Shown: positions 15,523 to 24,713 of the stretch, one piece after another
Layout: every line of letters begins with the position of its first letter
Numbering within the stretch: position 1 is the stretch's first letter
Source of the DNA: Nonomuraea thailandensis
Lineage (GTDB): Bacteria > Actinomycetota > Actinomycetes > Streptosporangiales > Streptosporangiaceae
Length of the DNA stretch: 64,000 nt
NCBI RefSeq assembly: GCF_024172165.1
Contig: NZ_JAMZEB010000001.1
Location: forward strand, 186,001-250,000
Direction of reading: 5' to 3'
The notes under the pieces: generated by a model
Database searches by the model: none
Told to the model about the DNA's origin: nothing
Seen by the model: the letters and a program-made list of their open reading frames with translations, nothing else
Program-made: the position numbers and the translations under genes

Positions 15523-15948
15523 ATGACCACCCGCGCCACCGCACAGCAACGCGAATAGGCGCGCATCGCCTCCGACGCCCATCTCGCGACCTGCTCAGCA
15601 TGTGAGCTTCTCGACCGGATCAGCGACAAATGGGTAAGTCTCCTGCTCACCGCGCTCGCCGACGGCCCGCAGCGCTACAGCAGCCTGTCTCGCACCCTCG
15701 CCGGTGTCAGCCAGAAGATGCTCACCCAGACCCTGCGCACCCTCGAACGCGATGGCCTGGTCTCCCGCTCCGTCACGCCTTCGGTCCCGGTACGCGTCGA
15801 TTACGCCCTCACCCCACTGGGCGTCAGCCTGCTGCCCGTCATGCGGGCCATCAAGGACTGGGCCGAGACGCATATCGAACGGGTCGCCGTTGCCCGCGAC
15901 ACCTACGACAACCGCTCTACCTCCGCCGCAGCCCGTACGCCATCTTGA
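15523..15948 (+). pseudogene. HxlR family transcriptional regulator with an early amber stop
   Basis: The frame starts at ATG 15523 (AGGAA upstream) and reads MTTRATAQQRE, then TAG at 15556-15558, then continues in frame as ARIASDAHLATCSACELLDR, SDKWVSLLLTALADGPQRYS, QKMLTQTLRTLERDGLVSR and LTPLGVSLLPVM to 15948. This is a complete winged-helix HxlR domain with its signature cysteine near the N-terminus. Only the codon 12 stop breaks it. No other start lies close enough to rescue the HTH. The oxidoreductase next door may now be unregulated. Confidence 0.75.
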
Positions 15949-16071
15949 TCTCGTCCTGGTGGTCGAACTGCCTCTGGCGCCGCCCGGTGTACTGCTTGAT
16001 TGGCGAGACGTCCGCCACGCCGAGCTGATCGGCGACATCGGAACAGCCGTCCACGCCAAACGGGGAGGTTG

Positions 16072-17660
16072 TCACTTCAGGTGTGTAAAGATCGTTCCTG
16101 AGTGCTTGAGGCTGACCTTTACCTGATGCGGCCTGGATAGGCGATGTCGAGTTCGATGAGTGCTTCGCGCCAGCCGATGGTGCGCTGTCCCTCGATCAGG
16201 CGGGCGGTGCTGGGCGAGTTTTTGATCTTGCCGGTTTTCTCCTTGGTCACGGCGCGTTCGCGGGCGCGTTTGTCCTCGATGTTGATGATGGCCAGCCACA
16301 GCAGCTTGACCACGGCGTCGTCGCCGGGGAAGTGCCCGCGGGCCTTGGTGACCTTGCGCAGCTGGTAGTTCAGCGACTCGATGCTGTTGGTGGTGTAGAG
16401 CAGCTTGCGGACCGCCGGAGAGAAGGCGAAGAACGGGATGAAGCGGTCCCAGGCGGCCTCGAACACGCGCGCCGCCTGCGGATAGCGCTCACCCCAGGTG
16501 GAAGCGGAGAAGCCTGCCAGAGCGTCGAAGGCGGCTTCCGCGCTGGGCGAGGTGTAGATCTTCTTGAGCTCGGCGGCCAGCGCGGCGCGGTCGCGGCGGG
16601 CGACCGGCCGCAGCGCGTTGCGGATCAAGTGAACGACGCAGGCTTGCACGGTGGTGTGCGGGAAGGCGGCGTGGATGGCGTCTTCGAAGCCGTTCAGGCC
16701 GTCGGTGCAGGCGATGAGGATGTCGCGCACGCCGCGGTTGCGCAGGTCGTTCATCACCGAGGTCCAGAACCGGGCCGATTCGCCGGCGGTGGCGGCATCG
16801 AGCGGGGTCTTGGCCAGCCAGATGCCCAGCACATGCTTGTCGCCGTCGGCGTCGATGCCGACGGCAAGGTAGGCGGGTTTGGCCTGGACGCTGTGGTTGT
16901 CGCGGACCTTGACCACGATGGCGTCCAGGAACACCACCGGGTAGACGGCCTCCAACGGCCGGGCTTGCCAGGCGCGGACCTCTTCCAGCACGGCGTCGGT
17001 GATGTTGGAGATGGCCTCGTGACTCAGTTCGGTGTCGTAGATCTGGCGCAGGTGGTGCTGGATGTCGCGCACGCTCATGCCGTGCGCGTACAGGCTGATG
17101 ATCATGTCGTCCAGGCCGCCGGAGACGCGGCCGGCCCGCTTGGGCACCAGCACCGGCTCGAAGGTGCCGGCCCGGTCTCGCGGCACGGCCAGCCGGACCG
17201 GCCCGACCCCGGTCTGCACCGTCTTGCCGATCCTGCCGTTGCGGGAGTTGCCGCTCCCGTGGCCGGCCACCTCGTGCTTGCCATAACCCAGATGGGATGA
17301 CAGCTCAGCCTCCAGCGCGCGTTCCAGCACCGCCTTGACCAGCTCGCCGAGCATCGAGCCCTGTCCGGTCAGCCGCAGCCCGCCCGCACCGTCGCGTGAC
17401 CGCTCCAGCAGCAGGTCCAGCACCTGATCGCTGAGCAGCTCCCGCAACGGCACCTCGCCGTCACGGTGGGGGGATTTTTCCTCGCCATGATGAGCAGCCG
17501 CCCCCAGCAGCGCCGATGCGTCATCGTGCTGGTCTTGTCCCACCGCGGCCAGCGCGGTTCTTCCCCGTGTCGTGGACATGATCGTGTTCTCCCCCGAGAT
17601 GATGAATGATCTTTACAGACTTCCGTCTACGTTTGGTGACCATTCACACACCTGGAGTGA
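16072..17660 (-). mobile_element. IS256-type insertion sequence
   Basis: Inner ends TGTAAAGATCGTTC (16084-16097) and its near complement GAATGATCTTTACA (17604-17617) bracket the transposase. A further inverted pair lies just outside: TCACTTCAGGTGTGTAAAG (16072-16090) and TTCACACACCTGGAGTGA (17643-17660). The true boundary could be either pair. The transposase is intact. Confidence 0.7.
16119..17579 (-). CDS. IS256 family transposase, 486 aa
   Basis: MULE-type DDE transposase. Conserved blocks in order: GSMLGELVKAVLERALEAEL, GYGKHEV and GNSRNG, AGTFEPVLVPK, DDMIISLYAHGMSVRDI, YPVVFLDAIVVKVRD, GIDADGDKHVLGIWLA, IACTDGLNGFEDAIHAAFP, VHLIRNALR, LLYTTNSIESLNYQLRK. At 486 residues it is longer than the usual ~400-430; the extra ~65 N-terminal residues are His/Asp-rich, and an internal start is possible. 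The gene looks functional. Confidence 0.85.
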   Translation of the reverse strand: MSTTRGRTALAAVGQDQHDDASALLGAAAHHGEEKSPHRDGEVPLRELLSDQVLDLLLERSRDGAGGLRLTGQGSMLGELVKAVLERALEAELSSHLGYGKHEVAGHGSGNSRNGRIGKTVQTGVGPVRLAVPRDRAGTFEPVLVPKRAGRVSGGLDDMIISLYAHGMSVRDIQHHLRQIYDTELSHEAISNITDAVLEEVRAWQARPLEAVYPVVFLDAIVVKVRDNHSVQAKPAYLAVGIDADGDKHVLGIWLAKTPLDAATAGESARFWTSVMNDLRNRGVRDILIACTDGLNGFEDAIHAAFPHTTVQACVVHLIRNALRPVARRDRAALAAELKKIYTSPSAEAAFDALAGFSASTWGERYPQAARVFEAAWDRFIPFFAFSPAVRKLLYTTNSIESLNYQLRKVTKARGHFPGDDAVVKLLWLAIINIEDKRARERAVTKEKTGKIKNSPSTARLIEGQRTIGWREALIELDIAYPGRIR

Positions 17661-17720
17661 TACCCCCCAAACGGGGCTCCGGGAGCGGCTAAACGGGACT
17701 TTTCGAGGCTGCTATATCTG

Positions 17721-17935
17721 TCAAGTGACTGCGTGACGGGGTTGTGGTGCGTGTTCGAGGAGCTTGAACAGTTGCCGGGAGAGGGCTCGTTTGAGGCAAC
17801 GACGGGCTTCACGTGGGGACTTGCCCTCGGAGATGCGGCGGGCGATGTAGGCGCGGGTGTCGGGGTCGACGCGGGCCCGGACGAGGATGATGGTGTGGGG
17901 CGCTCGGTTGAGTTGACGGTCGCCACTGGTTGAGT
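17721..17935 (-). pseudogene. C-terminal remnant of an IS110 family transposase
   Basis: Minus-strand frame ending in TGA at 17721-17723 reads GDRQLNRAPHTIILVRARVD, DPDTRAYIARRISEGKSPRE and RRCLKRALSRQLFKLLEH. This is the conserved C-terminal end of the transposase_20 domain of IS110/IS116 elements. No start or catalytic half remains; the IS5-type gene at 17987 abuts it. Confidence 0.7.
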
Positions 17936-17986
17936 CGGTGGCGATTGGTGAGGCCTGAGAGGGCGTTTGATTTGTATGTGTTCGTC

Positions 17987-18826
17987 CTAGTACGTCCCTC
18001 GCCAGGTTGAGGTGGATTCGTCGGTGATGCGCTTGCTGGCGTTGTCGATCATCGCGATGTGGATCATGGCCTCCGAGCTGGCGGGCAGGGTCTCGTAGTC
18101 GCGGGCAAGGCGGCGGTGGAGCATGAGCCAGCCGAAGGTGCGCTCGATCACCCAGCGTCGCTTGAGGACGTGGAAGCCACGGGTTTCGGGGTCGCGATGG
18201 ACGACCTCGGCGTTGACTCCGAGGGTGGCGGCGTGTTCGGCGAACTGGTTCTTGAAACCGGTGTCTACCCAGGTCACAGCCAGAGCGGGGTGGGCGGCCT
18301 TGGCCTGGTCGAGGACCTGGATGCCGGCCTGGTTCTCCGAGACGGAGGCGGCGCAGACGACCACAGCGAGGAGCAGGCCGAGGGCATCGGTGGCTACGCT
18401 CCGCTTGCGTCCGACGATCTTCTTCGCGGCGTCCGTGCCCTGTGTCGCGGTCGGCGGGTTGGTGGAGGTCTTGATCGTCTGGGTGTCGATGACTGCCGCG
18501 GTGGGTTCGGCCTCGCGTCCTTCCTTGGCGCGGGCCAGGCCGGTGAGGTCGTAGTTGAGCTGGGCGAAGATGCCCTCATCGCGCCAGGCGGCGTAGTAGG
18601 AGTAGACGGTGCCGTGGGGTGGGAAGTCGTGCGGGAGGTAGGTCCAGGCGATGCCGGTCCGGTTCAGATACAAGATCGCGTTGAAGATTTCTCGCAGGTC
18701 AGTGGGCGCGGGTGCGCCGGTGGGACGGCGGTCGAGCCGGGCCTGCCGCCAGGCGGTCAGGGTCGGTTCGATTAAGGACCAGCGGGCGTCGGAGATGTCG
18801 GAACGGTACGGGCGCCGGAGGTTCAT
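17987..18826 (-). CDS. IS5 family transposase, 279 aa
   Basis: Full-length transposase: SDARWSLIEPTLTAWRQARL, YLNRTGIAWTYLPHDFPPHG, AVIDTQTIKTSTNPPTATQG, KKIVGRKRSVATDALGLLLA, RTFGWLMLHRRLARDYE. It is related to the one at 13608-14447 but diverged throughout. A left element end resembling that copy (GAGGGCGTTTGAT near 17960) is visible; I could not find the right end, so the element may be truncated on the promoter side. Confidence 0.8.
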   Translation of the reverse strand: MNLRRPYRSDISDARWSLIEPTLTAWRQARLDRRPTGAPAPTDLREIFNAILYLNRTGIAWTYLPHDFPPHGTVYSYYAAWRDEGIFAQLNYDLTGLARAKEGREAEPTAAVIDTQTIKTSTNPPTATQGTDAAKKIVGRKRSVATDALGLLLAVVVCAASVSENQAGIQVLDQAKAAHPALAVTWVDTGFKNQFAEHAATLGVNAEVVHRDPETRGFHVLKRRWVIERTFGWLMLHRRLARDYETLPASSEAMIHIAMIDNASKRITDESTSTWRGTY

Positions 18827-19184
18827 ACCCGACCCCTACGTCCAGCCCCACGTCATGCCTGGCATCTGCCGGAACATGGCGTGTCCAGGACATCTCTACA
18901 CCAGACGGAATCGGGAGCGGCTCGTCTCACGAAACAGACATCGAGGAGAGCCCACCCGGACTCGCATATGCATAGATAGCTCGCAAAGTACGCGAATCGC
19001 TCGACGGCCATAACAGGGCAGGCTGGCGCCGAACATGCCTAAACGCTCTCTGAGGATGCCGGGATGGGGGCCGTTCCGGCGAACGTGGCGAAGGCAGCCT
19101 CGGAGCGAAACCGTCCGGGGTGGGACCAGCTCACCAGAACCTGTGCCGCGCTGATGGCACCCACGCCGATCTGTTCCATGGCAG
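18827..19184. other. Intergenic, no gene seen
   Basis: Short frames on both strands lack ribosome binding sites and protein-like composition. It sits between two transposase genes and is probably fused scrap. Confidence 0.4.
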
Positions 19185-19394
19185 CGCGCCACGAACGAGA
19201 ACACGAACGGCCTACTGCGCCAGTACTTCCCGAAGGGCACCGACTTGTCCCGCTGGAGCGCCGACGACATCGCTGCAGTCGCAGCGACGCTCAACGCCCG
19301 CCCCCGCAAAAGCCTCGGCTGGAGGACCCCTGCCGAGGCCTTCAACGATCACCTAGACTCGCTGCTGAGCAGCAGTGTTGCGACGACCCCTTGA
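19185..19394 (+). pseudogene. C-terminal fragment of an IS30 family transposase
   Basis: Frame reading [40 protein letters not shown] and [17 protein letters not shown] to TGA at 19392-19394. [18 protein letters not shown] and LNxRPRKxLGWxTPAE are hallmarks of the IS30 C-terminus. The DDE N-terminal part is missing. Confidence 0.8.
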
Positions 19395-19443
19395 ACCTAA
19401 GCAACTCACGTCTGCCGCCTTCGGCTGGCGGGGTGAGCAGGCC

Positions 19444-19596
19444 GGCGTCCGCCCGTCGACGGGCCGTACCGGGATCTGCTTCGATCATGCAATCACCGAG
19501 AGTTTCTTCGCCTCGCTGGAGTGCGAGCTGAGCGATCGGCGCACCTTCCACACCAGGTCAGAAGCCGAGCGAGCCCTGTTCGGCTACATCGAGGGA
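19444..19596 (+). pseudogene. Fragment of an IS3-type transposase (OrfB end)
   Basis: GVRPSTGRTGICFDHAITES and FFASLECELSDRRTFHTR, then ALFGYIEG, match the last catalytic block of IS3 integrase-type transposases (G-x-CYDNA-ESFFA-LE-EL). In the canonical motif the second residue pair is D-N; here it is D-H, a further sign of decay. Only ~50 codons remain. Confidence 0.7.
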
Positions 19597-19721
19597 CCCT
19601 GTTGCCCAATTCTGCGGCCCATCGTTCGGCCTCCGGTGTTGATCGGTTTTGGTAGATGATCTTCGCTGTGGCGTTTTCCTCTGTCATCGCCGCAGGATGA
19701 GGCGAGTGGTGTCGATGCAGG

Positions 19722-20142
19722 CGCCTGACCGCGCACGGCCTGGTCCTGGAGATGCTCTCCGGACCGCTGGCCGGGATCTATGACCCGTCCGGGTCAGGCC
19801 GGATGCTGTTCGCCGCGTTGGCCGGGACCGAACGCGAGGCTATCCGCGAACCCACCCTGGAGGGCTTGGACGCCGCCGCCCGCAAGGCAACCAGGGCGGC
19901 CGCCCCCTCGTGATCACCAACGACATGCTGCACACCGTGCTGCGCCGCAAGGCCGCCGGAGAACGCGTCGAAGACATCCGCAAGGACCTAATCATCCCCA
20001 CCGGCAAACGCAAGGGCGAAAACCCGTCCCTGGCCAGTATCTACCGGGCCCTGGCGAGCACGAGAAGATGCAGGCCTACCCCGAGGCCGCCGAGCAGGCG
20101 CACATCGAGTTCGCCATGCTCCAGGCCGGCGGTCGCCGTTGA
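19722..20142 (+). pseudogene. Serine resolvase/invertase C-terminal half, frameshifted twice
   Basis: Three frames join into one resolvase: RLTAHGLVLEMLSGPLAGIY, AALAGTEREAIREPTLEGLD; then after a lost base near 19888 GGRPLVITNDMLHTVLRRKA, RVEDIRKDLIIPTGKRKGEN, ASIYRALA; then after another near 20055 HEKMQAYPEAAEQAHIEF to TGA at 20140. The C-terminal DNA-binding helix (SIYRAL) is present, but the N-terminal catalytic serine region is missing. Confidence 0.75.
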
Positions 20143-20367
20143 CCTTTATTATCCATCACCACAACGAGCTCGATGGTCGCAAACCCCTTCGCATCACGCC
20201 GCGGGCACCGACCCGGTTCAACCGCCGGCTGTCCCTTTCTCTTGTACTTGGTCTGCTCCCTGCACCACTGTGTCTTTCTGGCGTACTCCAGTGCCACACC
20301 CGAATGGCTGTGGCTGGCTCCTCTCATGATCGTGGCCGAGTGCGAAGAGGAGGGGGCGGCGAGCCGG
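20143..20367. other. Intergenic, no gene seen
   Basis: Less G+C-rich than average; no convincing frame on either strand. It lies downstream of the ArsR-type gene. Confidence 0.4.
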
Positions 20368-20721
20368 TCAGACGGCCGGCTCGGTGCGGTCGCCGCGGTC
20401 GAGGGTGGCGTCGGCGTTGGCGCCGGTCAGGATGGCGTCGAGCAGCCCGGGATAGCGGGCGTCCAGGTCGTCGCGGCGCAGGACGAGCAGGTTCTCCCGG
20501 CCGGAGGGCTGCTGCCAGATGACGCCGCTGTCGCGCAGTACCCGCCAGTGGTGCGTCATCGTCGACTTGGCGGTGATGCCCAGCGTGTTGAGGACGCTGG
20601 TGCAGTTGTGCTCACCCCCGGCGTCGAGCAGGCGGACGGCGGCCAGGCGCACGGCGTTTCCCAGTGCCGACAGCACGTCTTCGATTCGGATCTGGTCGCG
20701 GTCGGGATGGCGGAAGGTCAT
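20368..20721 (-). CDS. ArsR-type winged-helix transcriptional regulator, 117 aa
   Basis: Start ATG 20721 (MTFRHPDRDQIRIEDVLSAL). A single winged-helix domain: LGNAVRLAAVRLLDAGGEHN, LNTLGITAKSTMTHHWRVLR as recognition helix, and a wing SGVIWQQPSGRENLLVLRRD. No metal-binding CxC motif is present, so it is not a classical arsenic sensor. The message is probably almost leaderless: an imperfect palindrome, AGTCCGAC...GTCGAACT, directly abuts the start codon, which suggests autorepression. No obvious target gene remains beside it. Confidence 0.75.
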   Translation of the reverse strand: MTFRHPDRDQIRIEDVLSALGNAVRLAAVRLLDAGGEHNCTSVLNTLGITAKSTMTHHWRVLRDSGVIWQQPSGRENLLVLRRDDLDARYPGLLDAILTGANADATLDRGDRTEPAV

Positions 20722-20749
20722 AGTCCGACTGTACTGCGATTGTCGAACT
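20722..20749 (-). promoter_or_regulatory. Probable autoregulatory operator
   Basis: AGTCCGAC (20722-20729) and GTCGAACT (20742-20749) match as an inverted repeat in 7 of 8 positions across 12 bp. The pair abuts the ArsR-type start codon. Confidence 0.45.
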
Positions 20750-20867
20750 AAGCCCCGCACTGTGGCATAGTTTGAATGTACGTAACCACTCGTACAGTCG
20801 CTGCCGCGGGACGGGCTTCCGCATGCCCGCCACCCGGCTCCCTCCGATCCCTCCGAAGGGCGCAAAG

Positions 20868-21319
20868 TTCACCTGGCCGCCGATCGCAAGTGCCGCCCAC
20901 TGGCGTTCGTGCTGACCGCAGGCCAGGCCGCCGACAGCCCGCAGTTCATCCCCGTGCTGGGGAAGATACGGGTCCCCGTCGGCCGCCCCCGCACCCGGCC
21001 GGACGCGGTCGCCGCCGACAAAACATACTCCTCCCGCGGTAACCGGCCCGCCTGCGCAGACGCGGTATCAAGGCAATGATCCCGGAGAAGAGAGACCAGG
21101 CCGCCAACCGGCAGAAGAAGGGCTGCGCGGGCGGTCGGCCTGTCAGCCACGACGCTGGCCTCTACAAGGAGAGGAACACCGTCGAGCGTCTGATCAACAA
21201 GCTAAGGCCTGGCGAGGCATCGCCACTCGATACGACAAGACCCGGACAGCTATCTCGCCGGCCTCCATCTGCGCGCCTCAATGATCTGGGTCAAGGACCT
21301 CACCCGGACCACCAGCTGA
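20868..21319 (+). pseudogene. IS5 family transposase C-terminal remnant, several frameshifts
   Basis: Readable pieces in successive frames: KVHLAADRKCRPLAFVLTAG, ADSPQFIPVLGKIRVP, RPDAVAADKTYSSRGNR; then RRGIKAMIPEKRDQAANRQK, GRPVSHDAGLYKERNTVERL; then AGLHLRASMIWVKDLTRTTS to TGA at 21317. DK-YSSRGNR and ER-NTVERLINKLK are IS5 DDE motifs. The N-terminal half is absent. Confidence 0.75.
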
Positions 21320-21465
21320 CCACGACCCAATACGCACCTTAGCGGGCCTCCTGACAGCTACCCGGACTGGACTTCCACCGGCAAGCGACGACGAGCTTAC
21401 GAACAACAAGATCAGCCGCTACGTCACGGCTTCACCTCCTGCTCTGCTGGGCACACGAGATCACC

Positions 21466-22719
21466 TCACTGGCTCGCCTCGGATGCGCCGTGGTAGTTGC
21501 GTAGTGGAATCAAAGTGGAGATCGTGACGGTCGCGGCCGTGATGGTGAGCCACAGGGCAAGGTGGTTGCCGATGGCGACTGACAGCATGCCGCCGGTGGC
21601 GGCGCCGACAGGAATGGGCGCGAACTGGAGAAGGCGTACCGAAGCTGTAACCCGGCCGAGCATTTGGTCGTTGGTGAGTTTGACGCGTGTGGTGGCGACG
21701 ATCACACTCATGACGCCGAGGGCGAAGCCGGAGCAGATGAGCCCGAGCCCCCAGCCGATGATGGTCGTCCCACCAGGCGAGTTAAGTGCGGGGATCAACA
21801 GCAGACCGAAATGTCCGCTGCCAGTCAGAAGAAGCGCTCGGCCGGCGCCGAATCGCGCGTGGATCCGCGGTGCGATCAGCGAGCCGAGGAGTGCGCCGGC
21901 ACCGTCGATACCGAAGAGGAGACCCCACCAGCCGATGTCGATTCTAAGATCATGCACACCGTGAAACAAAAAGGGCACTATGGCCGCCTGCCAGAATCCG
22001 TAGAACAGCAGGCTCTGCAGTGTCATCAGCCGAATCGGCACGGTTCGCCAGACGAACGCCAAGCCTTCGCCGATCTCATGGAAAACCGCCTTCCGGGTGT
22101 CGCGAGCAGGTATGACCTCCTTCCTGCGAATGGCCAGAAAAGCGCCAGCCGGCGCTAGAAAGGACAGGCCGTCGAGAAGGATCGCCAGCGGCGGACCGAA
22201 CGCCTGCACCAGCAGACCTGCAGCACCCGGTCCGGCGAGCGTGGCCACTGACCGTGAGGCGGCGTTCGCGGAGTGGGCCTGGATGAGGCGTTCTCGGCCA
22301 ACCAACTGCGGCAGAAAGGCCTGCGCGGCGACATCGGCGAATACGGAGGCTGCCCCAGTGGCCAGAACAATGACGGCGAGGAGGGGTAGCGTGATCAGGC
22401 CAGTAACGGAGAGCGTGAACACCAGGATTTGCAGACCGGCACGGATAAGATTGGCGCAGATCAGTACTGGACGTTTCCGATGACGGTCGACGAGGACCCC
22501 GGCGAACAGCGGCAGACCGAGGAACGGCAACCATATGCACGCCTCGATAACGCCCAAGGCCATCGGACCAGCCTGCATGGTCAATGCAACCAGCAGGGGC
22601 ATTGCGACTTGTGTCAGGCCTGAACCGACCAGAGAGACGGACTGACTTGACCAGTAGAGGACGAACTGGCGATCACGCCAGACCGACCGTATCTTCGAAG
22701 CAGCAGTGAATGTGGTCAC
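21466..22719 (-). CDS. MFS exporter (EntS/MFS_3-like), 417 aa
   Basis: Drug or peptide efflux protein of the inner membrane with about 12 hydrophobic segments (e.g. FVLYWSSQSVSLVGSGLTQV, LPLLAVIVLATGAASVFADV, GWGLGLICSGFALGVMSVIV). The loop-2 motif GVLVDRHRKRPVL is that of MFS_3 exporters such as enterobactin exporter EntS. It starts 5 nt after the stop of the TPR gene, so the two form an operon. The context (short-peptide ORF, TPR protein, exporter) would suit export of a small modified peptide or another product, but no biosynthetic enzyme is beside it. Confidence 0.8.
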   Translation of the reverse strand: MTTFTAASKIRSVWRDRQFVLYWSSQSVSLVGSGLTQVAMPLLVALTMQAGPMALGVIEACIWLPFLGLPLFAGVLVDRHRKRPVLICANLIRAGLQILVFTLSVTGLITLPLLAVIVLATGAASVFADVAAQAFLPQLVGRERLIQAHSANAASRSVATLAGPGAAGLLVQAFGPPLAILLDGLSFLAPAGAFLAIRRKEVIPARDTRKAVFHEIGEGLAFVWRTVPIRLMTLQSLLFYGFWQAAIVPFLFHGVHDLRIDIGWWGLLFGIDGAGALLGSLIAPRIHARFGAGRALLLTGSGHFGLLLIPALNSPGGTTIIGWGLGLICSGFALGVMSVIVATTRVKLTNDQMLGRVTASVRLLQFAPIPVGAATGGMLSVAIGNHLALWLTITAATVTISTLIPLRNYHGASEASQ

Positions 22720-22724
22720 CGTAA

Positions 22725-24614
22725 TCAGATGGTCGGTCGTTGGCCGTCAGGTTCCCTGTTCCGGCCCTGGAGCACGTGCGGAACGAAATCGCTCAGATGG
22801 TCAGCCAGTTCGGCGGGCAGAGGGCCGCTGTCCAGCAGGAGCGCGGCGCCTGTGGCCGCCTCCGCGGTGCGGCCGCACTCGTGGAGCAACTTCAGCCGGT
22901 TGATCTGAAGAACCGGATCGGTCTCGCCCTGCTCGACGGCCGCATCCAGGTCAGCCAGTGCGTCTGTGAGCCGTCCCAACTCGTACAGGGCAGAGCTGCG
23001 TTCGGCACGCAGCAATGTCGAGGCGGGCATTTGGTCGATCGCCTCATCGAGTATCGTGAGCGCTGACAGCGCATCTCCAGTGGCGTTGGCAAGCCGGGCG
23101 CGAAGTGCGGTCACACGGTCATCAACGCCAATCACCGGTAGGTCATCCAGCACTCGTCGCACGTCATCGAAGCGGCCGACGGTAAGCAGCGTCTCAGCGT
23201 AGGTCAGCACAGTCTGCTGGTCTCCCGGATCAAGCCGCAGGGCAGACCGAAGATCGTCGATAGCGCCGGTGTGCTCCCCCTGCTCCAGCCGGAGCACCGC
23301 CCGGTTGTAGTAGGCCTCCGGGATGGCGATGCAGCGTTCGACCGCGAATGTCAGCTCCTGGAGAGCTTCCCGTCGTCTCCCCAGTCCGTGCAGCACAATA
23401 GCTCGGTCCACACGGTATTCCGTGACATACGGATCGTTTTCCACGACGTAGTCAAGGTCGACAAGCGCTTCGTCTGCCCTGCCCAAACGCTGTAGCAGCG
23501 TAGCGCGATTGGCTCGTACAACTACCCGATGTTGATGCTTGACGTCCGGGCCGAACAGCGAATCAAGGATCCGGAGATCCTCATTAAGCCAGGACAACGC
23601 CCCGTCAACATCACCTTTGCGCATCGACAGGTATGCGGCGGCGTTCGCCAGAAATGCTGAATGGTAGGTGCGTTCGCGATCGTGCTCAATACTCTTCGCT
23701 GCCCGAACGGCCTGTTCAAGCTTCTTGGACGCTTTGCCGAGGTCACGTTCAAGCACCTCTGCGAAACGAGCGCGTACCATTGCTTCGGTGTAGTACGCCG
23801 CTGCATGGAGCCGTGGATTGTTCCAGTGGTCCGATGCGCGTCGGTAAAAGGCTACCGCTTCTTCACTGCGCCCGGTGGCCACGAGGGCCGCCGAATATGC
23901 GCGCAGTGTCGCATGTACATGCGGATCGTATTTTTGCGGAAATCCTTGAATCTCGTACAGCTGCTCGCCGTATCGGGCTGCGGCTTGATAGTATCCGTGC
24001 TTCGCCGCGTCTATGAGTCGCTCCGACAGAAGTGGTACTGCACGTGCAGGACTAGTACCGTGCATGGAGTGATAGATGCGCGCGTCGGACCCATCGGCCA
24101 TTCCCGAGAGCCTGTCTGCCTGTTCATCATGCCAGCGCTGGAGATCGTTCCCCATCAAACCCGGCGGTATCTGAATCATCTCACGCTGCAACGGGTCAGG
24201 ATAGAGATCTTCCATGGCTGATTCACCCGGCGGAAGCACGGTGATGTCCATCCAGCTGTACGTACGGCTAGTCAGGACCCCCAGCAGTTGCCGATCAGTA
24301 TCGTCTGCGAACTCTGTGTGGCAGATGGCCCATTTTAGATCGCGAAATGTTGGCTCGATTAACGCAATGAGTTGATGACAAATAAACCTGGTCTGCTCGG
24401 CGGCAAAATATCTCGTTCGAAATGCCTCGTCTGCAGTCAACGTCAATGGACGTGCCGCTCGGTCCGAGGAACGCCCATCAACGAATGACCGGATCATTTG
24501 AGCTTCGGTCCTCCGGGAAGGATCATATCGGTCCGCGAGTCGCAGGAGAGTTCGACCGAGGGTGAACGGGCCGTCAATGAGGGCGCTTGCGCATACTCGC
24601 AACTCGTGCAACAT
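22725..24614 (-). CDS. TPR-repeat protein, 629 aa, co-transcribed with the MFS exporter
   Basis: Residues 1-~200 are a unique mixed region (SRRTEAQMIRSFVDGRSSDR, TFRDLKWAICHTEFADDTDR, YSWMDITVLPPGESAMEDLY). From ~215 to the end it is a run of tetratricopeptide-like helices: GYYQAAARYGEQL, LVATGRSEEAVAFYRRASDH, LLQRLGRADEALVDLDYVV, AYYNRAVLRLEQGEHTGAID, LDPGDQQTVLTYAETLLTVG, ALYELGRLTDALADLDAAVE. TPR proteins scaffold complexes or bind peptides. There is no HTH and no catalytic motif I can see, so a regulator of the RRNPP type (HTH plus TPR) is unlikely. AAGGAG lies 15 nt before the ATG, rather far. G+C is visibly lower than in the transfer module. Confidence 0.75.
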   Translation of the reverse strand: MLHELRVCASALIDGPFTLGRTLLRLADRYDPSRRTEAQMIRSFVDGRSSDRAARPLTLTADEAFRTRYFAAEQTRFICHQLIALIEPTFRDLKWAICHTEFADDTDRQLLGVLTSRTYSWMDITVLPPGESAMEDLYPDPLQREMIQIPPGLMGNDLQRWHDEQADRLSGMADGSDARIYHSMHGTSPARAVPLLSERLIDAAKHGYYQAAARYGEQLYEIQGFPQKYDPHVHATLRAYSAALVATGRSEEAVAFYRRASDHWNNPRLHAAAYYTEAMVRARFAEVLERDLGKASKKLEQAVRAAKSIEHDRERTYHSAFLANAAAYLSMRKGDVDGALSWLNEDLRILDSLFGPDVKHQHRVVVRANRATLLQRLGRADEALVDLDYVVENDPYVTEYRVDRAIVLHGLGRRREALQELTFAVERCIAIPEAYYNRAVLRLEQGEHTGAIDDLRSALRLDPGDQQTVLTYAETLLTVGRFDDVRRVLDDLPVIGVDDRVTALRARLANATGDALSALTILDEAIDQMPASTLLRAERSSALYELGRLTDALADLDAAVEQGETDPVLQINRLKLLHECGRTAEAATGAALLLDSGPLPAELADHLSDFVPHVLQGRNREPDGQRPTI

Positions 24615-24713
24615 CCTAGTGCTATTTCACTCCTTGTTTGGTGGCGACGAGTTCAAGGAAACCCGACTACCCATCGCCACCGGCAAACCCATGGCAGCTG
24701 TGGCCGCGCTCAG

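Noticed and set aside
16332..17300. Plus-strand 322-codon frame across the IS256 transposase
   Set aside because: Antisense shadow; no ribosome binding site and no protein-like pattern, whereas the minus strand has all IS256 motifs.
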